A stretch of 64,000 nucleotides of DNA from Sporosarcina sp. FSL K6-2383 (GTDB lineage Bacteria > Bacillota > Bacilli > Bacillales_A > Planococcaceae), in assembly GCF_038618305.1 (NCBI RefSeq), contig NZ_CP152017.1, positions 1,775,501 to 1,839,500 of the forward strand. Reading direction: 5' to 3'. Made by a program: the position numbers and the translations under genes. Positions 36,305 to 44,454 of the stretch are shown in pieces. Positions within the stretch are counted from its first letter, which is position 1; every line of letters starts with the position of its first letter. The notes beneath the pieces are model-generated. The model did not search any database and was not told where the DNA came from. It was given only the letters and a program-made list of their open reading frames with translations.

Positions 36305-37474
36305 TTGAAAAAAGTTTTTTATTTTATGGATTGGGGTATATTCGGGCTCCGATCCTATATTTATCTTTTGCTATTACTACATATTTTAAATGAAAATGAA
36401 TATTCACCTCTATTGCTTGTGAACGTCGTTTGGATTTTAGCGGCCTATTTTATTCCAATGTTTTTCTGGTTTCCACAACTAAGGATGAACAAGGAATGGT
36501 TCATCTTACTTGAACTACTTTTAGGAGGATCCTATTATATTAAATCATTCATGCAAGCCGATTTTTTAGGGAGTGTCGATTATCTTATTCCGAGTCTTGC
36601 AATCGGATACTTAGTGACAAAGAAGACTGCCTGGATTGCGCCTGTACTATTATTACTTCCCTTTGTCAGCATATTATTTGGGGAAATTACATGGGATTTG
36701 GCACTCCGTTCAAGCATAGATAACTTACTCTTCTTTTTTATAGGCATTTGGGTCAATTTCATTGCCAGTGCCTATCATGAGAAAAATGCATTGGCTAAAG
36801 AAATTGATGAACAGAATAAATTGTTAACTCAATATGCCGCGGAGATTGAAAGGATGACCCTGTTAGAAGAACGAAATCGTATGTCCAAGGAAATGCATGA
36901 CACCTTAGGACACTCTTTTATTTCCCTTATTATGAGCCTTGATGCTGCAATTGTACTTTTAGACAAAAAACCCAATATAGCCAAAGAAAAGCTGATTAGT
37001 ATAAGAGAACTGACAGAACAAAACTTAGATGAGATGAGAGACATCGTGCACAAAATGGGGGAAGAAGAGAATATAAGTCTAGTAAATCAAGCCGAGAAAC
37101 TCATCGACAACTTTCGGGAATATACTGGAACGGTAGTTCGCCTTACTCTGATAGGAACAGAACGAACAGTCCGCTTCGATGTGCGGCAATCGATATTTCG
37201 GGTGATACAAGAAGCGTTTACTAATGCATTGAAACATGGAAAAGCATCGGAAATTGACCTGAAGCTCCACTTTACTCCATTAACCTTGCATGTTACCATT
37301 CAAAATAATGGAAAATCTTTTGATAAGATAGAGTATGGATTCGGCTTGACAACAATGAAGAATCGGATTGAGATGTTGGGCGGTACCTTTTCAATCTCTG
37401 CCTTAGAGACCACTGGTGCTGAAATCAGATGCGAAATACCATTGAAAGGGGATAAGTCGTATGCCGAATATTAA
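36305..37474 (+). CDS. NarL/DesK-type sensor histidine kinase
   Basis: 389 residues with about five membrane helices in the first 155, almost no extracellular loop, then a coiled linker and HisKA_3 domain (LLEERNRMSKEMHDTLGH, phospho-accepting H198) and a HATPase with GFGLTTMKNRIEMLGG. The architecture is like DesK/LiaS, sensors of membrane state, but the signal is unknown. The TTG start follows AGGATGG by about 7-9 bases and lies just after the decayed yppE-mrfA copy. It overlaps its regulator by 14 bases. Confidence 0.87.
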   Translation: MKKVFYFMDWGIFGLRSYIYLLLLLHILNENEYSPLLLVNVVWILAAYFIPMFFWFPQLRMNKEWFILLELLLGGSYYIKSFMQADFLGSVDYLIPSLAIGYLVTKKTAWIAPVLLLLPFVSILFGEITWDLALRSSIDNLLFFFIGIWVNFIASAYHEKNALAKEIDEQNKLLTQYAAEIERMTLLEERNRMSKEMHDTLGHSFISLIMSLDAAIVLLDKKPNIAKEKLISIRELTEQNLDEMRDIVHKMGEEENISLVNQAEKLIDNFREYTGTVVRLTLIGTERTVRFDVRQSIFRVIQEAFTNALKHGKASEIDLKLHFTPLTLHVTIQNNGKSFDKIEYGFGLTTMKNRIEMLGGTFSISALETTGAEIRCEIPLKGDKSYAEY

Positions 37475-38135
37475 AGTACTCATAGTCGATGATCAGGAAT
37501 TGATCCTTGAAAGTCTAAATATAGTACTTGAGATGGAAGACGATATCGAGGTTGTAGGATTGGCTAAGAATGGTGAAGAAGCCATCAGCTATTGTGAAAA
37601 ATTCCAACCAGATATCATCCTTATGGATATAAATATGCCTGTTATGGATGGTGTTGTTGCAACAGAGAAGATCAAAGCCCGATTCCCGTTAACGAAAATT
37701 ATTATTCTTACTTCGTACAAGGAAGTTGAATATGTTTTGGCAGCTTTAAGCTATGGAGCCGAGGGCTTCCTGCTTAAAGCCATCCATCCCAAAAACCTTA
37801 TAGCAGGCATACGAGTGGTTAATACAGGAGGTACATTGATTTCTCAAGAAATGGCAGATAAGATGATTAAAAGTATGCTGAAATCGACTAGAGATACAAG
37901 CACTTCTGAACCCAAATTACTTGAGAAAAACAATGAATACGGACTTAGCGCCCGCGAAGTCGATGTTCTTCACAAACTGGCGCAAGGTCTACGCAATCAG
38001 GATATCGCTAACGCATTATTTCTTAGTGAAGGTACAGTTAAAAATTACATCTCGAATATTTATTCAAAATTGAATGTAAAAGGAAGAAGAGAAGCTACCT
38101 CAAAGGCTAGGGAAACAGGGATTTTAGATAGTTAA
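37461..38135 (+). CDS. NarL/LuxR-type response regulator
   Basis: 224 residues: receiver domain with VDDQ near residue 9, phospho-acceptor D56 in LMDINMP and a lysine in LLKAIHP; C-terminal LuxR-type helix-turn-helix (about 158-220, LSAREVDVLHKLAQGLRNQDIANALFLSEGTVKNYISNIYSKL). Partner of the kinase with which it overlaps. The target is unknown; the CPBP membrane protein gene 268 bases downstream on the same strand is the nearest candidate. Confidence 0.9.
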   Translation: MPNIKVLIVDDQELILESLNIVLEMEDDIEVVGLAKNGEEAISYCEKFQPDIILMDINMPVMDGVVATEKIKARFPLTKIIILTSYKEVEYVLAALSYGAEGFLLKAIHPKNLIAGIRVVNTGGTLISQEMADKMIKSMLKSTRDTSTSEPKLLEKNNEYGLSAREVDVLHKLAQGLRNQDIANALFLSEGTVKNYISNIYSKLNVKGRREATSKARETGILDS

Positions 38136-38176
38136 GAACACCATATAAAGAAGAATTGGATAACCTACTCAAAGCT

Positions 38177-38203
38177 GGCATCTTAACGGATGTCGGTTTT
38201 TTT
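38177..38203 (+). terminator. Candidate terminator of the NarL-type pair
   Basis: GGCATC and GATGTC make a 6-bp stem (one G-T pair) with a 6-base loop, then GG and seven Ts, about 40 bases after the regulator. In the 268-base gap up to 38403 a TATAGT near 38329 is a possible -10 box for the next gene. Confidence 0.55.
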
Positions 38204-38403
38204 GATGTAGATTATTTGTCGATGTGTGAGAAATCGGGAGTGATCGTCTCTTTTTTAATAATCTATTTTGCTGAATTTATATGACCATAAGATGACTAAA
38301 TGGCACTCCTGCCGTATGACTTTTTTAAAGTATAGTATGATTTGTAACCTGAAGTATCGAATATGAATAGAAATCGTAAAAGGAAAAGGAGAGATAATTT
38401 ATA

Positions 38404-39288
38404 ATGAAAAAGACTAATACGCATGATAATGGGGTTTATAGTGGTAGAAGAACATCTAAATTTATGTCGTTCTTGCAGTTCCCTCTCATCTGGATGTTTG
38501 TGGGGGCTCTCGGTATCGCCCTTATCAATCTGGCATACCTCTTGATATCCAAAGATTCAAATGCACTAGTATCCATCGTAATTGCAATTGTTGGATGTGG
38601 TGTTGCAATTATTTTTTACTGGCTCGTAATGAAATTCTTGGCGCGACGTCAGGTTACTGAACTTCTGCACCAACGTCCGGTATCGGAAATAATGTTCGGC
38701 GGTGTCGTCGCTTTTATCTTTATCGTCATTTCAGCAGTTATCGTCGTTTTATTTGATGGGTATTCATTCACATGGGAAGCTGGAAACGTTAGTTCTATCG
38801 TTCTGCCTATTATCACAGCATCACTCGGCGCTGCCGTGATAGAAGAATTAATCTTTCGGGGGCTGTTCTTTCAAGCAATTGAAAAAATGGCTGGGAGTTG
38901 GATTGCATTGGCCCTGACATCCATCTTCTTTGGGATTGTCCACCTCGGCAACCCCGGAGCTACGATTTGGGGGGCTTTCTCTATTTCCGTTGAAGCTGGT
39001 GTTTTACTAGGTGCAGCTTTCCTTTGGCGGCGCAATATTTGGTTTGTCATTGGCCTCCACTTCTTTTGGAATACAATACAGGGACTCTTAGGTATCCCTG
39101 TCTCAGGACATCCTTCTACGGGTCTTTTTACACTCGAAGTTGCAGGCCCGGCCCTTCTCACTGGGGGCGAATTTGGTCTTGAAGCATCGATAGTGACCGT
39201 CATAATGGGTCTGCTAATAGCCATCCCAATGCTGATCCTTGCTCGCCGCAAAGGGAATTTCGTATCCCGCCGTCAAGATCCAAAATAA
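38404..39288 (+). CDS. CPBP-family intramembrane metalloprotease
   Basis: 294-residue membrane protein with about eight hydrophobic segments. The three CPBP (Abi/CAAX protease) motifs are present: EELIFRG with E147, E148 and R152; FFGIVH with F176 and H180; and HFFWN with H219 and N223. Family members cleave prenylated or other small substrates or give bacteriocin self-immunity; the substrate here is unknown. AAGGAGAG precedes the ATG. Its place behind a two-component system with a membrane-type sensor suggests an envelope-stress output. Confidence 0.88.
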   Translation: MKKTNTHDNGVYSGRRTSKFMSFLQFPLIWMFVGALGIALINLAYLLISKDSNALVSIVIAIVGCGVAIIFYWLVMKFLARRQVTELLHQRPVSEIMFGGVVAFIFIVISAVIVVLFDGYSFTWEAGNVSSIVLPIITASLGAAVIEELIFRGLFFQAIEKMAGSWIALALTSIFFGIVHLGNPGATIWGAFSISVEAGVLLGAAFLWRRNIWFVIGLHFFWNTIQGLLGIPVSGHPSTGLFTLEVAGPALLTGGEFGLEASIVTVIMGLLIAIPMLILARRKGNFVSRRQDPK

Positions 39289-39358
39289 CATTCGGACCCG
39301 TTGGATAAACCATTGGAAGGCTGGATTTTTGGGGAAATAAGTATATGAGAGCCAGAAC

Positions 39359-39401
39359 AAATAAGCTGACTGCCATTTAATAAAAGGCAGTCAGCTTATT
39401 T
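39359..39401. terminator. Bidirectional terminator between CPBP and degV genes
   Basis: AAATAAGCTGACTGCC and GGCAGTCAGCTTATTT form a perfect 16-bp stem with an 11-base loop, A-run on one side and T-run on the other, between two converging genes. Confidence 0.93.
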
Positions 39402-39422
39402 CGTTAGTAGGGATATCTATAC

Positions 39423-40271
39423 TCAGTACCACACCCAGCTTAAACCTGTTGTCCCTTCACCCGCATGAACGCCGACGCAAACGCTGAGAGGAAGCACTTG
39501 AATTTTTAAACTTGGAAATTCTAGCAACAATTCGTCTCGCCAAGTACTCGCATCATTTGTGTTATTGCAGTGAATGACTGCAATTTCTGAAATGGTGCCT
39601 TTTGTCATGTCAATGCGCAATAAATCGGTGATGTTTTTTCTGGCTCGCTTGGATGCCCGAACTTTTTCTTTCATTACAGGCTTGCCATCCACAAATGTGA
39701 TAATGAGCTTGATGTTCAGTAAACTACTTAAAAATGCTTGTGTACCGGAAACTCGACCACTTCTATGTAGCTGTTTTAGGTTAACGGGTATGAAGGCTAG
39801 CTCGGTATTTACTGTCATCTTATTGATAGCGGTTACCACTTCTTCCACATCATGCCCTCGTTCAATCATTTCACTGCCGACTTCAATCATCTTAACCATT
39901 GGATAAGAACCAATTTTTGAATCAATCGGATAGATATTGAAGTCAACCATTAGTGCAGCCGATCGAGCAGTGTCAATCGTACCTGACATGCCACTAGAAA
40001 CATGCAAAGCAATGGCGCAATCATAGCCTTGTTGTTGTAATTTTTCATATAGGGTCATCATCTCACCAATAGCGGGTTGAGAGGTTTTAGGAGGTATTTT
40101 TGCCATATTTAATTTTTCATAAAATTCATCTTGTGTTAAATCAATGTCTTCTCTAAAAGTACCGTCTTCAAATACAACACTTAGTGGTAAAATATGTACA
40201 TTATGTTTTTGGATAAAAGATTCGTCAAGCTGTGCAGCAGTATCCGTAATCCAAGCAATTTTTTTCGTCAT
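39423..40271 (-). CDS. DegV family fatty-acid-binding protein
   Basis: 282 residues; DegV proteins (FakB in staphylococci) bind a fatty acid and present it to a DAK-type kinase. Visible: N-terminal KIAWITDTAAQLDESFI, the SQPAIGEM segment, HVSSGMSGTIDTARSAAL for the ligand carboxylate, and a C-terminal VGVHAGEGTTGLSW. The kinase gene is not in the window. It is convergent with the CPBP gene. AGGGAGTCG lies before the start codon. It is not at this place in B. subtilis, so it belongs to the accessory block. Confidence 0.9.
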   Translation of the reverse strand: MTKKIAWITDTAAQLDESFIQKHNVHILPLSVVFEDGTFREDIDLTQDEFYEKLNMAKIPPKTSQPAIGEMMTLYEKLQQQGYDCAIALHVSSGMSGTIDTARSAALMVDFNIYPIDSKIGSYPMVKMIEVGSEMIERGHDVEEVVTAINKMTVNTELAFIPVNLKQLHRSGRVSGTQAFLSSLLNIKLIITFVDGKPVMKEKVRASKRARKNITDLLRIDMTKGTISEIAVIHCNNTNDASTWRDELLLEFPSLKIQVLPLSVCVGVHAGEGTTGLSWVWY

Positions 40272-40409
40272 AATAAAGCGACTCCCTTTTTATGATGCGT
40301 ATTGTAAGCTGTCTATTAACGCTAATGTATCCCAGGTGTGGATAGAGCACTAGTGACACTTGTCATATAATGCCGAAATCTCATGGACGATGACATAATT
40401 TGAACATAA

Positions 40410-40598
40410 TTTGAATTAGCGGAAGTGAAAAATCCCCGCTAATTCAAATTAACCTCCGGCGGATGTCACAAATTTTGAGGGGAGTTAAGGAGGGCAGTCT
40501 AAGTGCGCGACGTCCTGTCGCAACGACTGCATGACCTACTTCGTGTAGGCCTCAAGCGCAATTCAAAATTGGGACTCAATTACGCCAAGGCGTAATTG
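40410..40598 (-). repeat. Dispersed repeat element, copy 2
   Basis: Inverse-oriented copy of the element at 11355-11470. It ends in a palindrome at 40577-40598 (arms CAATTACGCC and GGCGTAATTG); read on the minus strand this is followed by GTAGGTCATGCAG, ACAGGA and CTTAG as in copy 1. The other end is a 13-bp hairpin at 40410-40448 (arm TTTGAATTAGCGG). No open frame. It makes up most of the degV-yppE gap (40272-40697). Confidence 0.65.
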
Positions 40599-40697
40599 AT
40601 CTTGCATCAAAGTTGAGGAATATATGTTCTTGTGAAGATGGTACATCCCATTCCTTTCTGCTAAAATAAAAGAAACGTCCGGAAAGGGTGTATCCAA

Positions 40698-41069
40698 TTG
40701 AATCTACAACAAAAAACTGAAAGATTACTTGCAGTTTGCAGGGAATGTTTCGAACGCCATGCACAAATGAGGGAACTCGATCGAGAGCCTGATTTTTTCA
40801 TAGAAGTTAAACCATATGCTGATCAATATCATACGCTGTTGGATGAATGGACAGCGGAAGTGTCTGAATTCATCAAGACAGCAAAGCCGAAATACGTTCA
40901 TCCCGTTCAAATTGACTCCTTAAATGATTCGATGAAGCAATTTATCGTGCAGTCCTTTTATCAAAAGACGGGAAAAAAACGTTTTGTCTTATCTATTAAT
41001 TCGGCTGAATATACGTTTAAAACCATTTTAGATGCAATAGAAGTTGCTAATAAAGAGGCTAGGGCATGA
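40698..41069 (+). CDS. yppE: DUF1798 family protein YppE
   Basis: 123-residue helical protein of unknown function; FFIEVKPYADQYHTLLDEW and KPKYVHPVQIDSLNDSMKQFIVQSFYQ are the conserved YppE segments. TTG start 8 bases after GGAAAGGGTG. It overlaps the mrfA start by four bases, so the two are co-translated. A decayed partial copy lies at 35932-36273. Confidence 0.88.
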   Translation: MNLQQKTERLLAVCRECFERHAQMRELDREPDFFIEVKPYADQYHTLLDEWTAEVSEFIKTAKPKYVHPVQIDSLNDSMKQFIVQSFYQKTGKKRFVLSINSAEYTFKTILDAIEVANKEARA

Positions 41070-43336
41070 TGAAGCAACCAGCTATTCACGAAGTATTGGA
41101 AAAGTTAAGGCAAGATCCCGACTTTTCAACGAATGTGGCTCACTATAAAACGATTGAAGGAAAAGAGGCAGTTTACGCTGATTTTCCCAATGAGCTTCAT
41201 CCTTCGATAATCAAAGCATTGGCATCCAAAGGGATTCACCAGTTATATAGCCATCAGCGGGAAGCATTTGAATTGGCTTCCAATGGCGCGTCATTCACGG
41301 CAGTTACACCGACAGCTTCAGGGAAATCACTCTGTTATCACCTACCCGTTATGCAAAGTATTTTGGAGGATGAGTCTTCACGTGCGATTTATTTATTCCC
41401 AACAAAAGCACTGGCGCAAGATCAGCTAGCAGATCTGCATGAATTAATTGAAGCGAGCGAGGAAACGATTCTTAGTTATACCTATGATGGCGATACAGCG
41501 CCTGGACTACGTTCTAAAGTGAGAAAATCGGGTCATATCGTATTGACGAACCCGGATATGCTACATTCGGGTATTTTGCCGCATCATACGAAATGGGTAT
41601 CGTTATTTGAGAACTTGAAATATATCATCATTGACGAGCTACATACGTATAAAGGTGTGTTCGGCAGTCATGTTGCCCATGTGCTGCGCAGGCTGCAACG
41701 AATCTGTCACTATTATGGTAGTGATCCCGTGTTCATTTGCACCTCAGCAACGATTGCTAATCCACAGGAGCTTTCGGAATCGCTAACCAATCAGGATATG
41801 CAGTTGATTGCTAACAACGGAGCGCCTGCAGGAAAAAAGCATTTTGTATTTTATAATCCACCTGTTGTTCATCCGACGTTTGGCATTCGGAGAAGTGCAG
41901 TGCTAGAAGTGCGAGATGTCGCGGCGCTGCTATATCGTGAAGGCATTCAGACGATTATTTTTGCGAAAAGTAGAGTAAGAGTTGAAATGCTCGTCACTTA
42001 TATGAAGGAACTGACGAAGAAAAAATTGTTCGATGAGACGGTGATGGGCTATCGGGGAGGTTATTTACCTTCGGAACGACGTAAAATTGAAAAAGGGCTA
42101 CGTGAAGGAACAATTCGCACGGTTGTCAGTACGAATGCATTGGAGCTAGGCATTGACATCGGGCAATTGCAGGCGTGCATTATGACGGGTTACCCGGGAA
42201 ATATTGCGAGTGCTTTTCAGCAAGCAGGGCGTGCAGGAAGGCGACAGGAAGAAGCGCTGATTATTTATGTCGCCCAATCTGTCGCGCTCGATCAATATAT
42301 TATTGAGCATCCTGATTATTTGTTAGGCCAATCTCCTGAAGAAGCACGCATTCATCCGGATAATATGTTTATCTTAATGGATCATCTGAAATGCGCTTCG
42401 TTCGAATTACCTTTTTCATCGACCGAAGCATACGGAGAATTTGAAGTGCAGGAATTACTTGCTTTCCTAGAAAGTGAAGGCGTCCTTGTCAAGACAACAG
42501 ACAAATGGCATTGGATGACGGAGCGTTTTCCAGCAAGTGAAGTGAGCCTGCGTTCTGCCTCTCAGGAGAACGTTGTTATTATCGACAAAACCCATCCGAA
42601 AGCCACAAGAGTGATTGGTGAGATGGACCGTTTCAGTGCGATGACACTACTTCATGAAGAAGCCATCTACATTCACCAAGGGACGCAGTTTCAAGTTGAG
42701 ATATTGGATTGGGATGAAAAGAAAGCGTACGTCACTGAAGTGGATGTCGATTACTTCACCGATGCTAATCTCGCAGTGGAATTAAAGGTGATGAATGAGG
42801 ACCAAGTACAGTCATTTGGACAACGAGAGGCGGCTTACGGTGATATTGCCGTGCTTGCGATTCCGACTATTTTCAAAAAAATACGATTTGATACTCATGA
42901 TAATATCGGCTCCGGACCGATTTCATTACCAGCAGAAGAGTTACATACATCGTCTACCTGGTACACCTTCGATATCCCAGAAGGATGGACAGGTGCCGGC
43001 TTAACTGATGCGATGACAGGGGCTGCTTATGCGATTCAGTCATTCATCCCACTGTTTGTGCGCTGCGATAAGACGGATATTCACGTTGTCCCACAAGTGA
43101 AGGCAGTGCATTCTGGCAAACCAACATTCTTCATCTATGATAGTTATCCAGGTGGTATTGGGTTAAGTGAGAAAATATTTGATCGTTGGGATGAATTATT
43201 GCGTCGAGCAGCCGATCATGTATCGTCATGTCGTTGTGCGTCGGGATGTCCAGTTTGTATTGGGGCGCAAGAGGCTGGGATAGGCATGAAGCAAGATGTC
43301 GGTTCATTGCTCCAAACACTGGCAAAGGAAAACTAA
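41066..43336 (+). CDS. mrfA: DEAD/DEAH-box helicase MrfA (YprA) with DUF1998
   Basis: 756-residue SF2 helicase. Motif I TPTASGKSLCYH near 80, DELH near 189-192, a C-terminal helicase half with YRGGYLPSERRKIEKG and QQAGRAGRR, then the DUF1998 region with four cysteines C722, C724, C728 and C731 (CRCASGCPVC) that bind zinc in MrfA. In B. subtilis MrfA works with the exonuclease MrfB in repair of mitomycin C damage. Here mrfB (47231) is separated from it by about 3.9 kb. Confidence 0.93.
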   Translation: MMKQPAIHEVLEKLRQDPDFSTNVAHYKTIEGKEAVYADFPNELHPSIIKALASKGIHQLYSHQREAFELASNGASFTAVTPTASGKSLCYHLPVMQSILEDESSRAIYLFPTKALAQDQLADLHELIEASEETILSYTYDGDTAPGLRSKVRKSGHIVLTNPDMLHSGILPHHTKWVSLFENLKYIIIDELHTYKGVFGSHVAHVLRRLQRICHYYGSDPVFICTSATIANPQELSESLTNQDMQLIANNGAPAGKKHFVFYNPPVVHPTFGIRRSAVLEVRDVAALLYREGIQTIIFAKSRVRVEMLVTYMKELTKKKLFDETVMGYRGGYLPSERRKIEKGLREGTIRTVVSTNALELGIDIGQLQACIMTGYPGNIASAFQQAGRAGRRQEEALIIYVAQSVALDQYIIEHPDYLLGQSPEEARIHPDNMFILMDHLKCASFELPFSSTEAYGEFEVQELLAFLESEGVLVKTTDKWHWMTERFPASEVSLRSASQENVVIIDKTHPKATRVIGEMDRFSAMTLLHEEAIYIHQGTQFQVEILDWDEKKAYVTEVDVDYFTDANLAVELKVMNEDQVQSFGQREAAYGDIAVLAIPTIFKKIRFDTHDNIGSGPISLPAEELHTSSTWYTFDIPEGWTGAGLTDAMTGAAYAIQSFIPLFVRCDKTDIHVVPQVKAVHSGKPTFFIYDSYPGGIGLSEKIFDRWDELLRRAADHVSSCRCASGCPVCIGAQEAGIGMKQDVGSLLQTLAKEN

Positions 43337-43341
43337 TTGAT

Positions 43342-43388
43342 GAAGAGGGTGAGAGGGAACGTTAAAAATGTTCTCTCAAACCCTCTTC
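43342..43388 (+). terminator. Hairpin after mrfA
   Basis: GAAGAGGGT pairs with ACCCTCTTC, with an inner GAGAG/CTCTC and AAC/GTT helix. Only a few Ts follow. It begins 6 bases after mrfA and would end a transcript that in B. subtilis would run into mrfB. Confidence 0.6.
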
Positions 43389-43469
43389 TTCAATTAATTT
43401 AGAAACTATCTTGCGATTGATACCTGTACTTTTTTCCAGCTGCCGACAACTGATTATGGAAGAGTATTT
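43362..43469 (-). pseudogene. C-terminal remnant of a helix-turn-helix protein
   Basis: On the minus strand 35 codons read to a TAA stop as SCRQLEKSTGINRKIVSKL followed by IEEEGLREHF, a helix-turn-helix-like sequence similar in style to the C-terminus of serine recombinases. A TGA closes the frame upstream and no start is present. It is a possible trace of the mobile element that opened the mrfA-mrfB gap. The identification is tentative. The rest of 43470-43740 shows nothing convincing. Confidence 0.3.
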
Positions 43470-43740
43470 TCATTTGGAGAAGCTGAATTCATGTTTTTAT
43501 TCTCCAAAGCCTTTAAAGCAATAAATATTATGAATTACGAAGGTAAGATTGAAGACTCCTGCGTTTTTATTGATATATCAGATGTATTTGGGGCATATTT
43601 TAAAAAATTCCATTCAATTTCCTATGTGAAAAGTCATTTCATGGACGTTTACTGCACCAAGGTTCTATATGGCTAAATTCGCCGGACTATTTTTCTTATA
43701 AGCAAACGGGCTTTGTAATCAAATCAACTTTTGATTGTAA

Positions 43741-43765
43741 TTTTACAACTCTATAACAAGTTGAT
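43741..43765 (+). promoter_or_regulatory. Tandem motif upstream of the OmpR-type regulator
   Basis: TTTTACAACT, then ATAA and TTGAT: 21 of 25 positions are identical to the site at 45833-45857. It contains ACAACT and ACAAGT 11 bases apart, the spacing usual for OmpR/PhoB-family dimers. It lies 36 bases before a TATAAA (-10 candidate at 43777) and 60 bases before the regulator gene, so autoregulation is likely. Confidence 0.55.
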
Positions 43766-43800
43766 AGTAATATTAGTATAAAAAGGGGAGTGAAAATATT

Positions 43801-44454
43801 GTGGCGGTCATTTTAATTGTTGAGGATGAAATATCAATAAATGAATTGATTAAAAAGAATTTGCAACTTGTGGGGCATAAATGCACTTCGGTCTTTGATG
43901 GGAAAGCAGCTATTTCCGAAATACAATCCCAAATATATGATCTAATCATTTTAGATATAATGTTGCCTGAGTTAGATGGCTTTGAAGTGTTTGGGAAAGT
44001 AAAAGAAACACCAACGATTTTCTTAACGGCACGTAATAGCTTATTAGATCGCGTAAAAGGATTATCTATGGGCGCTGACGATTATTTGACTAAGCCTTTT
44101 GAAATGCTGGAGCTGTTTGCTCGTATTGAAGCCGTCTTAAGGCGAACCCAAAAAAATAACAGTTGTTTTGAAGTTGGATCAGTGAGGATTGATTTTGACA
44201 GCTATCAGGTATTTTATATGGGCCAGTATGTGGAATGTACCCCTAAAGAATTTGAATTACTAGAAGTGTTGGTCAAAAATCGTAATATTGCATTGTCCAG
44301 AGACAGACTTCTGGAACTTGTGTGGGGGTATGATTATGAGGGTGATACCCGAACAATTGATGTTCACATTCAAAAGCTACGAAAAAAATTAGGCTTGGAA
44401 AATGTGATAAAGACGGTCTACAAGGTAGGTTACCGTCTGGAGGTCAATCTATGA
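43801..44454 (+). CDS. OmpR-type response regulator
   Basis: 217 residues: receiver domain with VEDE at 7-10, phospho-acceptor D52 in LDIMLPELDG and K98 in LTKPF; C-terminal winged helix (about 120-215, TPKEFELLEVLVKNRNIALSRDRLLELVWG, DTRTIDVHIQKLRKKLG). GTG start after AGGGGAG. It overlaps the kinase gene by four bases. Its likely binding motif occurs before its own gene and before the exported-protein gene downstream. Confidence 0.93.
   Translation: MAVILIVEDEISINELIKKNLQLVGHKCTSVFDGKAAISEIQSQIYDLIILDIMLPELDGFEVFGKVKETPTIFLTARNSLLDRVKGLSMGADDYLTKPFEMLELFARIEAVLRRTQKNNSCFEVGSVRIDFDSYQVFYMGQYVECTPKEFELLEVLVKNRNIALSRDRLLELVWGYDYEGDTRTIDVHIQKLRKKLGLENVIKTVYKVGYRLEVNL

Noticed and set aside
38404..39288. 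CPBP gene as a phage-defence (abortive infection) gene
   Set aside because: The family label Abi does not prove defence; no defence partner genes are nearby.
43491..43676. 61-codon open frame between mrfA and the OmpR-type regulator
   Set aside because: Weak ribosome site, no recognisable domain, in an AT-rich gap with other gene remnants; not supportable as a gene.
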